The position numbers and the translations under genes are program-made. From Arabidopsis thaliana (Eukaryota > Streptophyta > Magnoliopsida > Brassicales > Brassicaceae), in NCBI RefSeq assembly GCF_000001735.4, contig NC_003076.8, positions 2,604,001 to 2,668,000 of the forward strand: a stretch of DNA of 64,000 nt, in the 5' to 3' direction. A model generated the notes under the pieces. That model ran no database searches, was not told the origin of the DNA, and worked only from the letters and a program-made list of their open reading frames with translations. How positions within the stretch are numbered: position 1 is the first letter of the stretch; every line of letters starts with the position of its first letter. Positions 12,487 through 27,842 of the stretch are shown in pieces.

Positions 12487-13617
12487 ATGGATGATCTGTT
12501 ACACCAGCGAGTCGAGCAGTCTCAGGTAACTCCTCCTCATGACGATTCTAATATCCATGGTGATTTTGATAACGAGGCTACGGATGAATCGCGATCCGAA
12601 ACTTGTTCTGTTGTGATAGAGGGAAACTGCGACATGGTGATTGAATTAGGATTGGAATCTGGAAGTGTTATCGTTGAGAATTTAGGTGATAGTGATATTG
12701 ATGTTAGCAATGATTTTGATGAACCTGATGACGACGATTTCTTTGTGGGGAGGACTGATTTTGGGCTCGAGTTCCGCGATATTGCATCTTCGGGGAATGA
12801 TATCAGGTTGATTACGGTGGAATCGGGTTCAGATGATGATGATGGTGTTGAGAATGAGAGGGAATTATGGGGGATTGATCTGAATGAAGAAGATGTATAT
12901 GTGAATGATGATGATGAATATGAAGATGATGATGTTAGTGTGACTATCCCTCTTTGTTGGGATTCACTCCAATTAGAAGATCGTGAGGTAACTGCTGATG
13001 AATTTGATTGGGAAGAAGTTGGTGGTGGTGGTGGTGGCGGCGTGGATGATGAGAGAGAGATACGAAGTGGCTTTGCACAAATTGATATGAATGACGAAAG
13101 TTTGATTTCTGCTTCGCCAATTATCTCTTTAGAGGGTTTAGTGACAAGGGAAAGAGCAGAGGGTTCGGGAAATCTAGGGTGGGAAGTTTTACTGAATCAC
13201 ACTCTAGAGATCAACTTTGATGTGGATAACAGAGAGCTGTACATTGGTGGTGATCATGACGATTATGTTCAAGACTATGATATGTTGTTTGAACAGTTTG
13301 CCGATGCTGAGGTATCCGTTATTGGTTTACCTCCGACTTCCAAATCTTTTCTCAACAATCTCCCAGTGGTTCTACTAGAAGGTGAGAACGATGATGATGG
13401 TGGTTTGGTTTGTGCAGTTTGTAAAGATGAGATGAATATCGGAAACAAAGCGGTTCAACTGCCATGTAATCATAAGTACCATAGCGAATGCATTGTACCG
13501 TGGCTCAAAGTAAGGAACACATGTCCTGTTTGTCGTTATGAGTTGCCTACAGATGATGCAGAGTATGAGCAGAGGAAGACTCAGAGAACAACAAATACTT
13601 TTGGCATGGTTCTGTAA
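12487..13617 (+). CDS. RING-H2 finger protein, putative E3 ubiquitin ligase
   Basis: A single uninterrupted frame of 376 aa starts at MDDLLHQRVEQ. The frame stays open for 22 codons upstream, but this ATG gives the length I recall for At5g08139. The N-terminal two thirds is highly acidic, with Asp runs such as DDDDG and DDDEYEDDD and a Gly run. A RING-H2 finger lies at about residues 309-349: CAVC, then LPCNHKYHSECI, then CPVC. Cys, His and spacing are complete, so zinc binding and E2 docking are expected; substrate is unknown. The WL inside the finger (IVPWLK) is typical of active ATL/RNF126-like fingers. It has no signal peptide or membrane segment, so it is likely cytosolic or nuclear. It is intronless, unlike most neighbours. 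Confidence 0.9.
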   Translation: MDDLLHQRVEQSQVTPPHDDSNIHGDFDNEATDESRSETCSVVIEGNCDMVIELGLESGSVIVENLGDSDIDVSNDFDEPDDDDFFVGRTDFGLEFRDIASSGNDIRLITVESGSDDDDGVENERELWGIDLNEEDVYVNDDDEYEDDDVSVTIPLCWDSLQLEDREVTADEFDWEEVGGGGGGGVDDEREIRSGFAQIDMNDESLISASPIISLEGLVTRERAEGSGNLGWEVLLNHTLEINFDVDNRELYIGGDHDDYVQDYDMLFEQFADAEVSVIGLPPTSKSFLNNLPVVLLEGENDDDGGLVCAVCKDEMNIGNKAVQLPCNHKYHSECIVPWLKVRNTCPVCRYELPTDDAEYEQRKTQRTTNTFGMVL

Positions 13618-15141
13618 ATGGTAAACATCATCCTCGATAAGTAAGATTTTTGTCTTGACTAGTTAATAATGTAGATATTCTGTGTTTGGATTGTGTCAAG
13701 CGTTTTCTTAGTTGGTTTTGTTCTAGTATTTGGCCTCATTGTGTGACCCATGAGATGGTCTAAGCTTTAGGAGGCTAGCTTTGCAGAGAAGAACATATAT
13801 GCATGTACTTTGAATCTTTGATGTTTGTTTTGCTTTTGTCTCATTTTATTGGCCTGGTTTATACATTTACCTAGAACTTCATTCCAAATGTTAAAATGTT
13901 CCGAGTTATATACTTACATGTTTCAATCGAATAAAGTAAACTCAAGCTGAAAAGTAAAAAAAATCATCTCAAAATAAATTATTCTGGATATGATTTGCAA
14001 ATAATGACTAGTGGAGCTAAGAATAAAACAACCATGGTTTTCAATTTCTGTGGTTCGACATAGCTTTTATGTTAGAAAGAGTTGTATTGTCCTTTTGTGG
14101 AAACAACGTTGCCGTCTGGTAATTCTAATCATACTAATTTTGAAATCTGTTACACATAACAATCACCTTTTTTTTGGGGTCCATTTATTCTTCAATAGAC
14201 TAATCTTAAGTTCATTGTTACTTCTTGTTTAAGAACTAAACATTAATGTTTTGTTGTATAGCATTTACAACACGTAAAGATTTTCTTCGTTAATGAATAA
14301 AAGTGTTATACAAAGACTAACTATGAGAAGTAAAGTTGTGTGAATGATAAATTGAAGATAGCAATAACGTGCACAAGATATTATCACCAAATATTCCAAT
14401 GATTCCTTTTGCTATGAATCACTAATGTTGTTTTAGTTTAAAGGTTTATTGTGTTGATTGTTAAAAACAAACACTTCACAGAGCCATGTAATTAAATTCT
14501 GACAACACAGAAACATTGAAACAGAGATGAAGCAAGTGTAGAGTTCGAAATACATATAGTGTAGTGAAAGTTATAAATGATAAAGGACATAAAACCAAAA
14601 GCTTTAAAGAAACAAGAGCTCATGAGCTCATGAGATGAATCAATACAAGACAGATAGAAATATACATTTTCAACTCTTGTTTCTATGTTTTATGAACATG
14701 GATATGCGTTTTGCATTTTAATTTTGACTATATTAACCTTGACAAAGATGTGAAACTGCAAGTGACATTTTGTCAAAAGGTGTCACTAGAAACTAAAATG
14801 AGTTGGTGAAATTTTATCCAAATGCATAAAGGAGGCTGGACAACAAATCCCACTTAAGTATATTAATTACTACTAAATGCTTAATTACAGCTCATGCAAT
14901 TAAATTCATGTATCTCATTAATTAAAGAACTTAAACTTGGCCTACAAGACAACTTGACAAGATATGTATATATGTTCTTTCTTTGATCAATAAGATTGCT
15001 ATTGCGTGTGATATCGAAATCCAAAAATCTCCCTCTTCCTTTCTCTATTTCTTTCTTAAATTCCATCATCTAGAAATTTCAAAGCCTCATAATTTCAATC
15101 TTTTAGAAGGGACTCCATCGCGTAACAATAATTTCAACTCA
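13618..15141. other. Intergenic region between the RING gene and bZIP75
   Basis: AT-rich with no coding-like frame. The left part will hold the RING gene 3' UTR, and the right end the bZIP75 leader. The bZIP75 frame is open upstream to 14983 but contains no ATG before 15142. Confidence 0.5.
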
Positions 15142-15555
15142 ATGTTCCAACAAAACTTACATGATGAAGACGACGTCCATGTTCAAGACCATGTCTACAA
15201 TCATGACCAGTACCATCATCAACAACCGAATGTTGTGACGGATGAAGAGAAGAGGTTAAGGAGAATGGCGTCTAATCGAGAATCAGCAAGAAGAACGCGG
15301 ATGCGTGAGCGGATGATGAAAGAGGGGTTGCAAATGCAAGTAAAACAACTCATGGCGTACAATCAATTCTTGTATAACAAATATATTAGCTTGTTGGAGT
15401 ACAATCACCAGATCTTGCAAGAGAATTCACAGCTCAAAGAGACAGTTTCATCCTTTCATGATCAATATACTATATCTTATGGAAACCATGAAGGTATACT
15501 TGGAAACACCAATGATTTCGATTTAAACCAACTATCTTCGTATCAACCATCTTAA
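15142..15555 (+). CDS. bZIP75: bZIP75, small S-group-like bZIP transcription factor
   Basis: A single exon of 137 aa. The basic region runs from about residue 38 to 56 and contains NRESARRTR with Asn45 and Arg53, the invariant N-x7-R of plant bZIPs. A leucine zipper follows with heptad residues at 63, 70, 77, 84, 91 (Ile) and 98. The N-terminus is rich in His, Asp and Gln, and the C-terminus is short and polar. Small, intronless bZIPs of this kind belong to group S in Arabidopsis, which heterodimerise with group C and bind ACGT-core sites. Here the basic region has MRERMMKEG where many S members have RKQ, so DNA contacts outside the core may differ. I saw no conserved sucrose-control upstream ORF. 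Confidence 0.9.
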   Translation: MFQQNLHDEDDVHVQDHVYNHDQYHHQQPNVVTDEEKRLRRMASNRESARRTRMRERMMKEGLQMQVKQLMAYNQFLYNKYISLLEYNHQILQENSQLKETVSSFHDQYTISYGNHEGILGNTNDFDLNQLSSYQPS

Positions 15556-18163
15556 CTGGTAAGTCGAAAAATATTATTTTTAGTGGAAAATGGTTCTAAT
15601 GTAATTAGCTTCTTTTATTATTTATCTCTCTACTGGATTCTATCTATATAGAATAATAATTGTCAATACATTTGCTTCATGATTTCTCAATATATTTCTA
15701 GTTTCCTTATTTTTTCGAGTATCTTGCTACGTTTTGTCTACCCTTAAATTTCTACTTTCCCTTGGGTTCCAAAAGCCTCCGTAGTTTGACAACAAAAAAC
15801 ACTTCCGCGTGAGAAAAATTTGTAGGATTCTACAAATATGTCATGTGTTTTTTTTTCCTTTCACTTTTAATCTTTTAATTTAACATAACAATGACTAGAC
15901 AAGTAAACATAGATAACAAGGTCCATATTAAAAAAAATACTATATCAAAAACTTGGTATATACAGTATAATACTGATCAACAACTTCATAAAATATTGTC
16001 GAGGAATTTGCCATCCGTCTTGAACCAATTGTGGGTTTGAGTTTATGAAATTTTACGAGTAAAACGATAATCCAGTAAATCTCTGTTATAGCTGTGATAA
16101 TTATGGTGACTAAATAACACTTGAGGTTAAGAAAAAGGATCGTAAAAACATAAATAAAATTTCACAAAATCTTACCCCACAGAAATTTAAACACTAACAA
16201 TAAAATGTTGCCATATAAGATGTGCATAAATTTAGACTTTCTAATAAGTAACAACGAGTTTTACAAATGACGCTCAACAATTTGCCACAAACTGAACAAA
16301 CTACCTATGCGTCTTGTTATCGAAGATATATGATGATACATAGTAAACTCCATTGGAACGATACCATAACCTATTGTGTATAAACAATGAGACTTTCACT
16401 TTTAACTCTATTTAATAGAACTGAAAACCTTATGAAATCCATAGATTTTTTTTTCTAAATATTCTCTCGGCCGGATCAAATCCTAATTAAGTCGAATAAG
16501 AAGAGTTGGAAAACGAAACTTGGGCGTTTCAGAAATGATTCGACGTTAGTCTCAAACTATTGATCAACATGTATAGTGACTGCAGGGGGATGCATGTGAA
16601 CAAATGTCAAAGTTTTGGGGGTAAAAGGACAAAAAAAAAAAGAATTGCAGAGAGATACACGTGCAGAAGAGATATGTCCCCTATGGTCACAAAACATGTT
16701 TCCCTGTCTGTACTAAAGATACAACCAAAGATGATGGGTTCTTATTCTGTGTCTCAATTTCTCAATTATATACAACTCATACTGTGTGCACGTGTGTGTC
16801 TATGCCAACCAAATCTATGCAACATTATTTCTAAAATTTATTCTAATTGTTCTTATAATTCTTGTTACTACATAAACATTTTTGTGCAATCAATTAGTAT
16901 AGTGGTCTTTACTAAAAGACGTCAAGATTTCTTCAGTTTTTGCGTGGTAATTAAGTTTTGTGCAACTGCTTATACTTCATTTGAGAAGAACGACATTTCC
17001 ACATAAGATTATGAAAATACTCTTTGCTTACATTTTTTTAGCGGCTTGGCCGGTAATAGGGTATTTGGTCCACTAGTTTAGACATTAGCAAAAGTATGCT
17101 TTTGAAAAATTGTTAACTAATGATTTAAGTTACTTCATATTCATACTAGTTTTATTTTAGCAAATTGTACTATTAATAGAAATATTTATATCTAATTTGA
17201 TGTTCATTCATATCGATGACATCCGTCATATTTTTGTTAATTTATCACTCAATGATGATTTATTGAATTGTTTATCTATCTTAATCTTCCAACATTTGTA
17301 AAATCAACAAAACTTGACAAATATGGAAATGTGGGTACCATAAAATCATCATAAAAAATAGAAAATTAAAAAAAAAAAATTGGGTTAAGAGATCTACGAT
17401 TTGTAGAAGTTGCTGTAGAGATTCTGATAGTTTGCAGATGGATTCGTCAGTTGTGTTAGATTATACTATATTGGAAGTGAAAATGATTCCACTAGTAATG
17501 TATAAAGAATAGAAATTGATTTTAAGTTAGAAATTCTTATTTACTTTTTATAGATAGTAATTCTTGTTTAGAAAATGTTCAAATGCCCACTCATGTGATG
17601 TAGTAAACAAAAATATTGAAAAATGGCATCGATGAGTATAATAAATACTCGTTAAACTAATACCATATGTTAGACTAATTATATACCTATGTCAATTCTG
17701 CCACATGAATACATGATTAGTGGGTAGATATCATCACAAAAAATTAATGTAAATGTATATTTACTTAGTAGTAGTAGTAAGATGACTGAATCTAGAAATT
17801 ATAGGTAAAATAAGATGGCATATCTGTATTTCCATAATGGGGTACTATGGTGACCATAAAGAAACCCATAATGGAATGCATTGATGTACATCTCAAGAGA
17901 CCCAAGCCATCATCATCATCATCATCATCGATCATCACTGTATTTGTACTATGATCTCGTTTTAATGATCACACAAGTCTCTAACATAGACAGTAATTAA
18001 TCAAATATAGGCTACACAATTAGCAAATCATCAGATAGAAAATACGTTTCCACAATTAAAACAGAAATCGTAGTGACACAAGGACATAACATCGATCGAG
18101 TAAGAATAAAAACATTGGAACTGGAATTTAAATAAAGCATAGACACAAAATCATTATATAAAA
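15556..18163. other. Intergenic region between convergent bZIP75 and SOB5
   Basis: About 2.6 kb of AT-rich sequence between two 3' ends. The frame at 16560-17006 has no supporting composition. A (CAT)n microsatellite lies at 17908-17930. Nothing else is recognisable. Confidence 0.5.
17908..17930. repeat. (CAT)n microsatellite
   Basis: About seven CAT units in a row, interrupted at the right by CGATCATCACTG. It is noncoding and downstream of SOB5. Confidence 0.9.
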
Positions 18164-18598
18164 TCAAACTAACCCTTTTTGTCTAACCGAACCAACGTAG
18201 CTATGAACTACACTGTAGCTATCATTACCATCATCATAATCATGATTATCCCCATCATCTTCGTCATCATCATCATCATCATCATGATTAATGTTGTTGT
18301 GAACCCTAGTAGTCTCCACCAAAACCATCTCTTCATTAGTCTTTTTCTTCTTCTTCTTTATAGAGTTTTGCTCCTCAATCTCTTGAGCAAGTTTGAGATA
18401 TGATGTGGCTTCCATGGGACCAGAAGATGCATCAGAATCCATTGAATCACCACCATCGCTATCTTCTTCTTCTTCATCATCATCACCATAGTAACAATCG
18501 TCGTCACGATCATGGGACTGTGAGGCTAAATACATCGTCCATCCAGATTCACAGCTGCGACAATCCTCATCGGATCCAAAGATGTTTGCAGACTCCAT
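18164..18598 (-). CDS. SOB5: SOB5, SOFL-family protein linked to cytokinin
   Basis: A single exon of 144 aa from the ATG at 18598; the frame is open further upstream but runs through the leader with its GT repeat. Two family motifs are present. Motif A is [10 protein letters not shown] (residues 15-24) and motif B is [10 protein letters not shown] (52-61). These define the plant-specific SOB5/SOFL proteins, whose overexpression raises active cytokinins; the biochemical role is not settled. The rest is strongly acidic, with Asp runs encoded by GAT/GAC repeats at about residues 105-130 and a Lys run (KKKKKK) in between. There is no signal peptide or transmembrane segment. It is likely a short-lived regulatory protein. 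Confidence 0.9.
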
Positions 18599-21500
18599 TT
18601 TCTTTATAACTATATAAAACTCTTTTGTGTGTGTGTGTGTGTGTTTATATTTAAGATATAAACAGAAGAAGAAACAAAGAGACCCCCAAACAAAGAGACC
18701 AACCAAAAAAGCCCTAAAGTGAGACAGTAACAAGAAGAAGCTGAGATATTAAGTAAACAATCCAACAAGGAACAAGCAAGTACTGTATGTGTATATCAGT
18801 GTATGTATGTAAGCGCGTATATATAATATGTAAGCGTGTGTGTATCCGTGTATGTATGTATATGCATTTGGTGATAAAAGACAAAATAAGAAGGTTACTT
18901 AAAAAAAAAAAAAAAAAAAATTTAGAATTTGGGAAAAAGGGGAATATTCTGTCAAAAAAGAGAGAGAAAAAATGGAATATAACTTGATTTTTTTTGGGAA
19001 ATTAAAAGATAATTAGAGGCTGACTTTTATAAAAGATAAGAGGAGGGAGTTGGGTGGAAGAGATAGAGATGGAGAAGAGGTTGTATTTAAAACACCTGAG
19101 AATTGCTATTTATCTCTCATCTTCTTTCTGACCAAAGAACAGCTCACTACCCAAATATATATATCAAACTTAAATAATACAAGACAAACATACCCATCCA
19201 ATAATTTATTTTTAATAAATAAAAACTAGGGAAAAATAAAGAAATAACAAAAAATATCAGTGTTGTCGAAATAGTATATAACATGATATTTGTTAAAACA
19301 ATTTGTATGAAATATATGTTATTTGAAAAAATCACAACCAATAAACGAACAAATAAGATGGTTCGCTATTTGCATATTCTCTTCCAAATATTGCTAAAAC
19401 ACATGAGTTAGTCTAGACTTAAAAAAAAAACATAGCAAAGTTCACTAAATGTGAGGTTTCGGATATTTGAGAAGTATAAAACCATTATTCAACTAATAAA
19501 AAACTAGTCTATTCAACAACAACAACAAAACACGTTAATATGAATATCTAAGCAAAACGTAATTCAAGAAAACAAAATGAAAGAAAGAGAAAGAGAGGGA
19601 GAGAGCTATAAATGAAGAGAGTTGATGAGAACAGCAAGAGTCCAGCTAGTAGCCGTGAGGGAGAGAAAGTGAAATTTCTTATCTCGTATAAGTAGCATCT
19701 TTTAAATGCAATAACTTTAAACATCATGTATCTTGAAGAATCTAAATTACTAAAAATATAGTTGTAGGTGTCATTGAGTTGGAATTTGGAAAATTAGCCT
19801 TTCTCATGTAGGAAAGAAGATGTAATAAAGAGTGCTTAATGAGAACTGATTTTGTTTTATTTTGTCGACATATAGAAAGCTGATTAGCTAACTTACTTTG
19901 AAAAGAAAAACAAAAGACTACAAAACGTTCATATCCCTTCTTCTTCTACGTACACACAAAATCGTTATACTGTTAAGTGAGTGAATTTCTATAACACCTA
20001 GAAAAAATCAAGAATAATTTATCGGTTGCAAGAGTGTGACTTCGTAAAGTCGGTGCCTTTAGGGTTTGGTTTTCTACTCTAGTTAAATTCGTCAAGTGGA
20101 TTTGGGATACGGATACGGCACCGAAAAAAAAAAAAAAACTCGATAAGGAGGTAAATAAAATGATTGATAGTATATGTATATGTCCAATTAATGTACCACT
20201 ATTAATCAATGCTATCTTAGTTTTTTAATATGGAAAATTATATGACAACACTCATAGCGAAAGAAAGTGCAAGGGAAGAATGTTTTTCAATTTTTCTTAA
20301 ATATAAAAATTTGAATTGATCAACTCAATTGAATCAGTATGGTTGAGGAAGAATAATGTTTAATCTGAGGAGAAAATATTGGAAAATGTGTAATGAACAA
20401 TAAATAAGGGAGTAATAGTAGTACCATCCCAAAATTATTATATCCCTGTGACTTGTGCTGTTCTGTCTTTCTTTAATATTTACTGCTTGCTGTTAAGTCT
20501 TTTCTCTTCCTTTAAAAGTTCAAACATCTCTCGCTTCCTTTGTCACAACAGAGAATTAAATATCCTTTTCTAACATGCACAAAAACTTACCTATATGAGG
20601 GATTAGTTCAGTTCTAACATTTTCTTCACATGTTATATTGACTTAGCTTGCTCTATATACCACTTGAATTTCAGTTCATGTTCATAGAAAAATTATGGAC
20701 TTAACATGATCTGATATAAAGAATTGAGGATATTGAAAAATTCATGACAACTGATGAACTGAAGGATAATTTGTAAGATCATATATATAGATGACTACAT
20801 ATATCTTTCAAATATTATGGAAACAATCGCTTTAGCTAGAAATCTACATTAATAGATACACTAATATAATACTGCTATAAGTAACTCCTGTGTGGAATGT
20901 TTTCTTTCAACAATGCAATCGTGGAATGTTAAAACTGCTTTTGCAGTTTAATTTTTGTAAGGTTACTAGTTTTTATTTTTCATATATAAATCAAGAAATG
21001 TTTATGATATTTGAGTAAATATGTTAAAATATCAAAAGTTTCTGAAAATGGAAATATAGAGTAATAGGTATGATCATAATTTTGGTGGTAGGGGAACTGT
21101 AGAACTTTCAATTTTAGAGTTACAGAATACAGAAGTGAAGTTTAAAATAATAATATTACTGAGAGTGAAATAAATAGTGATCAGACATTTATCTTCCAGA
21201 AATTGACTTACGTAATTTATTTCTAATGTGTTCTATGAAGTGACTCAAATCCGTAAAAGTAAAAGGTCGTACACAGACGCGCATACATAAGAGATATGTG
21301 GAATTCTTTCGTAAAATAAAATCATTTCCATTATCAGAAAATAATAACTTCTTCAACAACATGTTATGGGTATCTACGGATATGTATTTATGTGTACCAC
21401 TGTACCTAGTGAACAATTCTTCTTTATACAGATCTTCAAAATGTACTATATACCTTACAAGTTGTATATGTCAATCAAGTCCTAGTTGTTGACAACATAA

Positions 21501-21902
21501 ATATCAACTTGTGGCTCCCATCCTTCATTGGTTGAAAGATTGAAGATGTCTCAAATCTAAATAACATTTTCAAAAACCCTATGGTTATAATTAAAATATG
21601 AATCAGCACAAAATTATAATAGCATTACAGCATCATCGACCAGAATTAGGACAACTACGAGATATACTGTCTTAAGTAAATTTATTGGTTCACAACTTCC
21701 CATAGTCAAAAAGAAAACCCCGAATCCTAAAAAGTTCAAAATACATTACGAAGAGCAATGTAATACTATTAAATATATGTATCTAATATGGGATTTTTGA
21801 AAACAGCTAAGGATATTAGAAAAAAAAAGAGACAAAGCAATGTATAAAGAGTCTTCTTTTCTTTCCTTTCACCTTTTTTTGAAAACCAACATAATTCGGG
21901 AA
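18599..21902. other. SOB5 upstream region and ATPK3 downstream region
   Basis: About 3.3 kb without a convincing gene. It begins with a (GT)9 run (18627-18644) in the SOB5 leader, then a TGTATG-rich low-complexity tract (about 18781-18865) and an A-run (about 18901-18920). The rest is AT-rich intergenic DNA. Short frames such as 19973-20209 and 21189-21416 look random. Confidence 0.5.
18627..18644. repeat. (GT)9 microsatellite in the SOB5 leader
   Basis: Nine GT units (AC on the transcribed strand) lie 29-46 bases before the SOB5 start codon, inside the probable 5' UTR. Length polymorphism between accessions is likely. Confidence 0.9.
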
Positions 21903-23942
21903 TCATTTGGTGAATTTAGCGATCAATTTGTCGACATGGATGATGATATCGTCTATGCGCGGTCGAACAGCAGCTTGTGGTTGCAGCATCCAAGTTACGA
22001 ACTGGTGAAGAGCTTCAGGGTAAGAAGCTTTTGGTCCAGTGTTTGGCCATTTGATCTGAGCGTTCACGATTGCAAGCTGAAGACTTCCACCAGATTCTCC
22101 AAGCGCATACTCGAATGGAGACACACCATACCTGCAACAAAAAAACACCTTCTTATATTAAGTTCAAGTCAATGAAATTATTTAATCTTACAAGGAAACC
22201 AAATATTATTGTATTACATTATTGCATATAATGTGCAGCCTAGTGACCAGATATCTGTTCTCTCATCAATATCAGCATGGCTTGGGCAATCCCAGAGCTC
22301 GGGAGCTCGAAACGGTGCTGAGCAATGCTCAGATGTCCATTCCTAAGACATGAAGAATTTTCAGAGATATTAATTGTAAGTAGTTATTCTCATCTGAGAG
22401 AGAATGTCGATGATTCATGGAGAATATGTAGTAGTAAACGATCTCAAAAGCTTGGGATGAGTATAATAAAGGGATAGATATAGAACCTGTAACTGTAAGG
22501 CCTCTTGACGGGAACGGATTTGCTTCCGTGATGGGCGAGCACTTCCAAAGTCCATCAATATCGCAAGAGGAGGCTGTCCTTTTCTACGTGTTAAAAGGAC
22601 GTTGCCAGGTTTGACATCGTTGTGAGCATATGGTGGCTCCAGAGAGTGCATGTGTTTAAGTCCATCACAAAGCTGCAGTGGAAAATCAAACGACTTTCAA
22701 TTTATGACTAATCATACAGTAACTCACATGGTTCTCAGTAAACTAAACATAATAGTTAGTTGCAAAAGAAGAAGAGAGTTTCAGAAAACACAAGTTAAAA
22801 ACAGAAATCAAAGATAGAATTTGTTACCTGACGGAATATGTGCAAAACATCAGTTGTTGAGAAAGTTTCTTTTTTAGCCTTCATCAAAGTGAAATTATCC
22901 AGCAAGGTCCCATCCAAGTGAACAGGAAACAGCAAGAAGGCCTCGTGTTTCCAAGCTCCCTCTTGGCCGTCCTAACCAATCAAAAGTAACTCTTTCTAAA
23001 TCGGATTTTTACATAAGAAAATTACAGAGACAAATAGCAAAATACTCAGAAAAAGCATCAACCAATGAAAGTCCAGATTACCTTAACAGAAATAATGGCA
23101 TGATCAAGGAGTGGAAGCAAATTAGGGTGATTGAACAATGAAGAAACACGGATCTCCTCACGCACCAATTCCAATTGCTCCTTGTTCTGAATCAAAACTT
23201 TCTTCATAGCATAAGTTCCGTCAGCTACAAGGAAATCACAGATATAAAAAACTCGAGGTTAGTCATCGGACAAATATGAAAGAAGTTAAAGAATACCAAC
23301 ATTCAGATGCACAGTGAATCAAAATTGGTTGATTCACAGTCAAACTTTATAAAAGAGGAACTAGATGCTAGGTCAATTAACTCGTCAGCAAGAACCTATC
23401 ATCTCCAGTGTCGATGAACAAATGACAAACCAAAGTTTCAGATGCAACGCAGTTTAAACAACTAGGAAAGATCGAAAGTGTTTAATCTCCAGTCAACCTA
23501 TATAGAACAAGATTCTCAGAAAACAAACATAAAATTCCTACATTGTTATAGTTTGACTTCTATGACAAACAATCTCTCATAGCCCGAGCTGATCTACAAT
23601 TTCAAGTGTCCAATATCAAAACCACAATCGAATGGGGAAAGGGAAACGAAAGCAAATCTAATCAGAAACAGCAATTCAGATTCGGTCAACATAACCGGAG
23701 ATCAGCAATCATCGAAAAAACTAACCGGAGAGATGAGCCGGATCCTTGACTTTCTTAGCTAGACCACCACCGGATGCGGCGGAGGAAGCGTCGGCGACAA
23801 TTTCCTTGACCAAAAAGACGAATGCGAAACCTCCTTCGCCGAGCTGCCTCACGATCCTGAATCGATTCTCATTGATCCATACGTCACCTCCACCGTTGAC
23901 GGCGTCGTAAAGTGCGTTCAATCCTGAAAACGAACAGCCCAT
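21903..23942 (-). CDS. PK3: ATPK3, STK16-like serine/threonine protein kinase
   Basis: Six exons (23942-23726, 23224-23082, 22971-22828, 22672-22487, 22342-22218, 22131-21903) give 347 aa. The N-terminus MGCSFSG is a good N-myristoylation plus palmitoylation signal (Gly2, Cys3), so membrane attachment is expected, as in the animal/yeast STK16/ENV7 family. Kinase motifs are in order: glycine loop LGEGGFAFV (34-42), catalytic Lys80 in YAMKK, catalytic loop AHNDVKPGN (184-192), DFG at 209-211, and APEL in the next exon. The catalytic loop has His-Asn-Asp instead of His-Arg-Asp, so this is a non-RD kinase, while the catalytic Asp187 is kept. A proline/serine-rich linker between beta strands (ADASSAASGGG) is unusual. 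Substrates in plants are not known to me. Confidence 0.92.
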
Positions 23943-24662
23943 GCTCACGAATCACACGCACAATCTCCTCTTGACCAACGAATCGATAGAAACCTTTCGA
24001 TCTGAAGATTATGGAATTCGTAAAGATCCTTCAGATTCGCATTATTCGAGATCTCGATTTTCTTCGTCTCTCTGTGTTTTAATTATATGGAAGTGTAGAG
24101 ATTTGGAGTTGAAGCATTCATGTCAGCTATACGATACAATACATACAGGCACACAATTCCGTGTCACTTAATTAATTAATTCATTAAATTTATTTGCGTT
24201 TTAGCTAATTGGTTCGGGTAAATAAACATAACGCTAATATATCCAACAAAATCATTAACGAGAAAAAGTCGTACCAACAAAAGACAATCAGTTTATAATC
24301 CACAATTTAGTAGTCATCATGTAATATGGAACTAATATAACAACTAACAATGAAATACTTCAAAAGTAGAGATTTGAATGGCCAAATTAAGAAAAAAAAA
24401 ATGAAAATTCTACTAAAAAAATACAAATGTAAATTAATTATTCAAACTTGCATAATTAACAGAACAAAAATCTAATTGTTATGCCATAATGCAAGCAAAG
24501 TTTGATCGGAATGATGACCCAATAATATATTTCTTAGTCAACGAACCATAAAATACAGGATCCAATTAATGAACGGCTCTCGTTCGTCCTCAAGCTTCAA
24601 ATCTGTATTTTAAAATATCAACGGCCAGGATTCATAAATCCCTCGGTGGCGCGCAGAGACAG
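23943..24662. other. ATPK3 promoter and agmatine deiminase 3' flank
   Basis: About 720 bp between two genes transcribed in the same leftward direction. It should hold the ATPK3 leader and promoter and the end of the agmatine deiminase 3' UTR. I see no clear motif. Confidence 0.5.

Positions 24663-27842
<3,180 letters not shown>

Noticed and set aside
14983-15141. Upstream extension of the bZIP75 frame
   Set aside because: The frame is open but begins at a non-ATG codon, and the extension has no domain; the ATG at 15142 gives the expected 137 aa.
16560-17006. Plus-strand 148-codon frame
   Set aside because: No ATG-proximal promoter signals, no domain, and composition like the AT-rich background.
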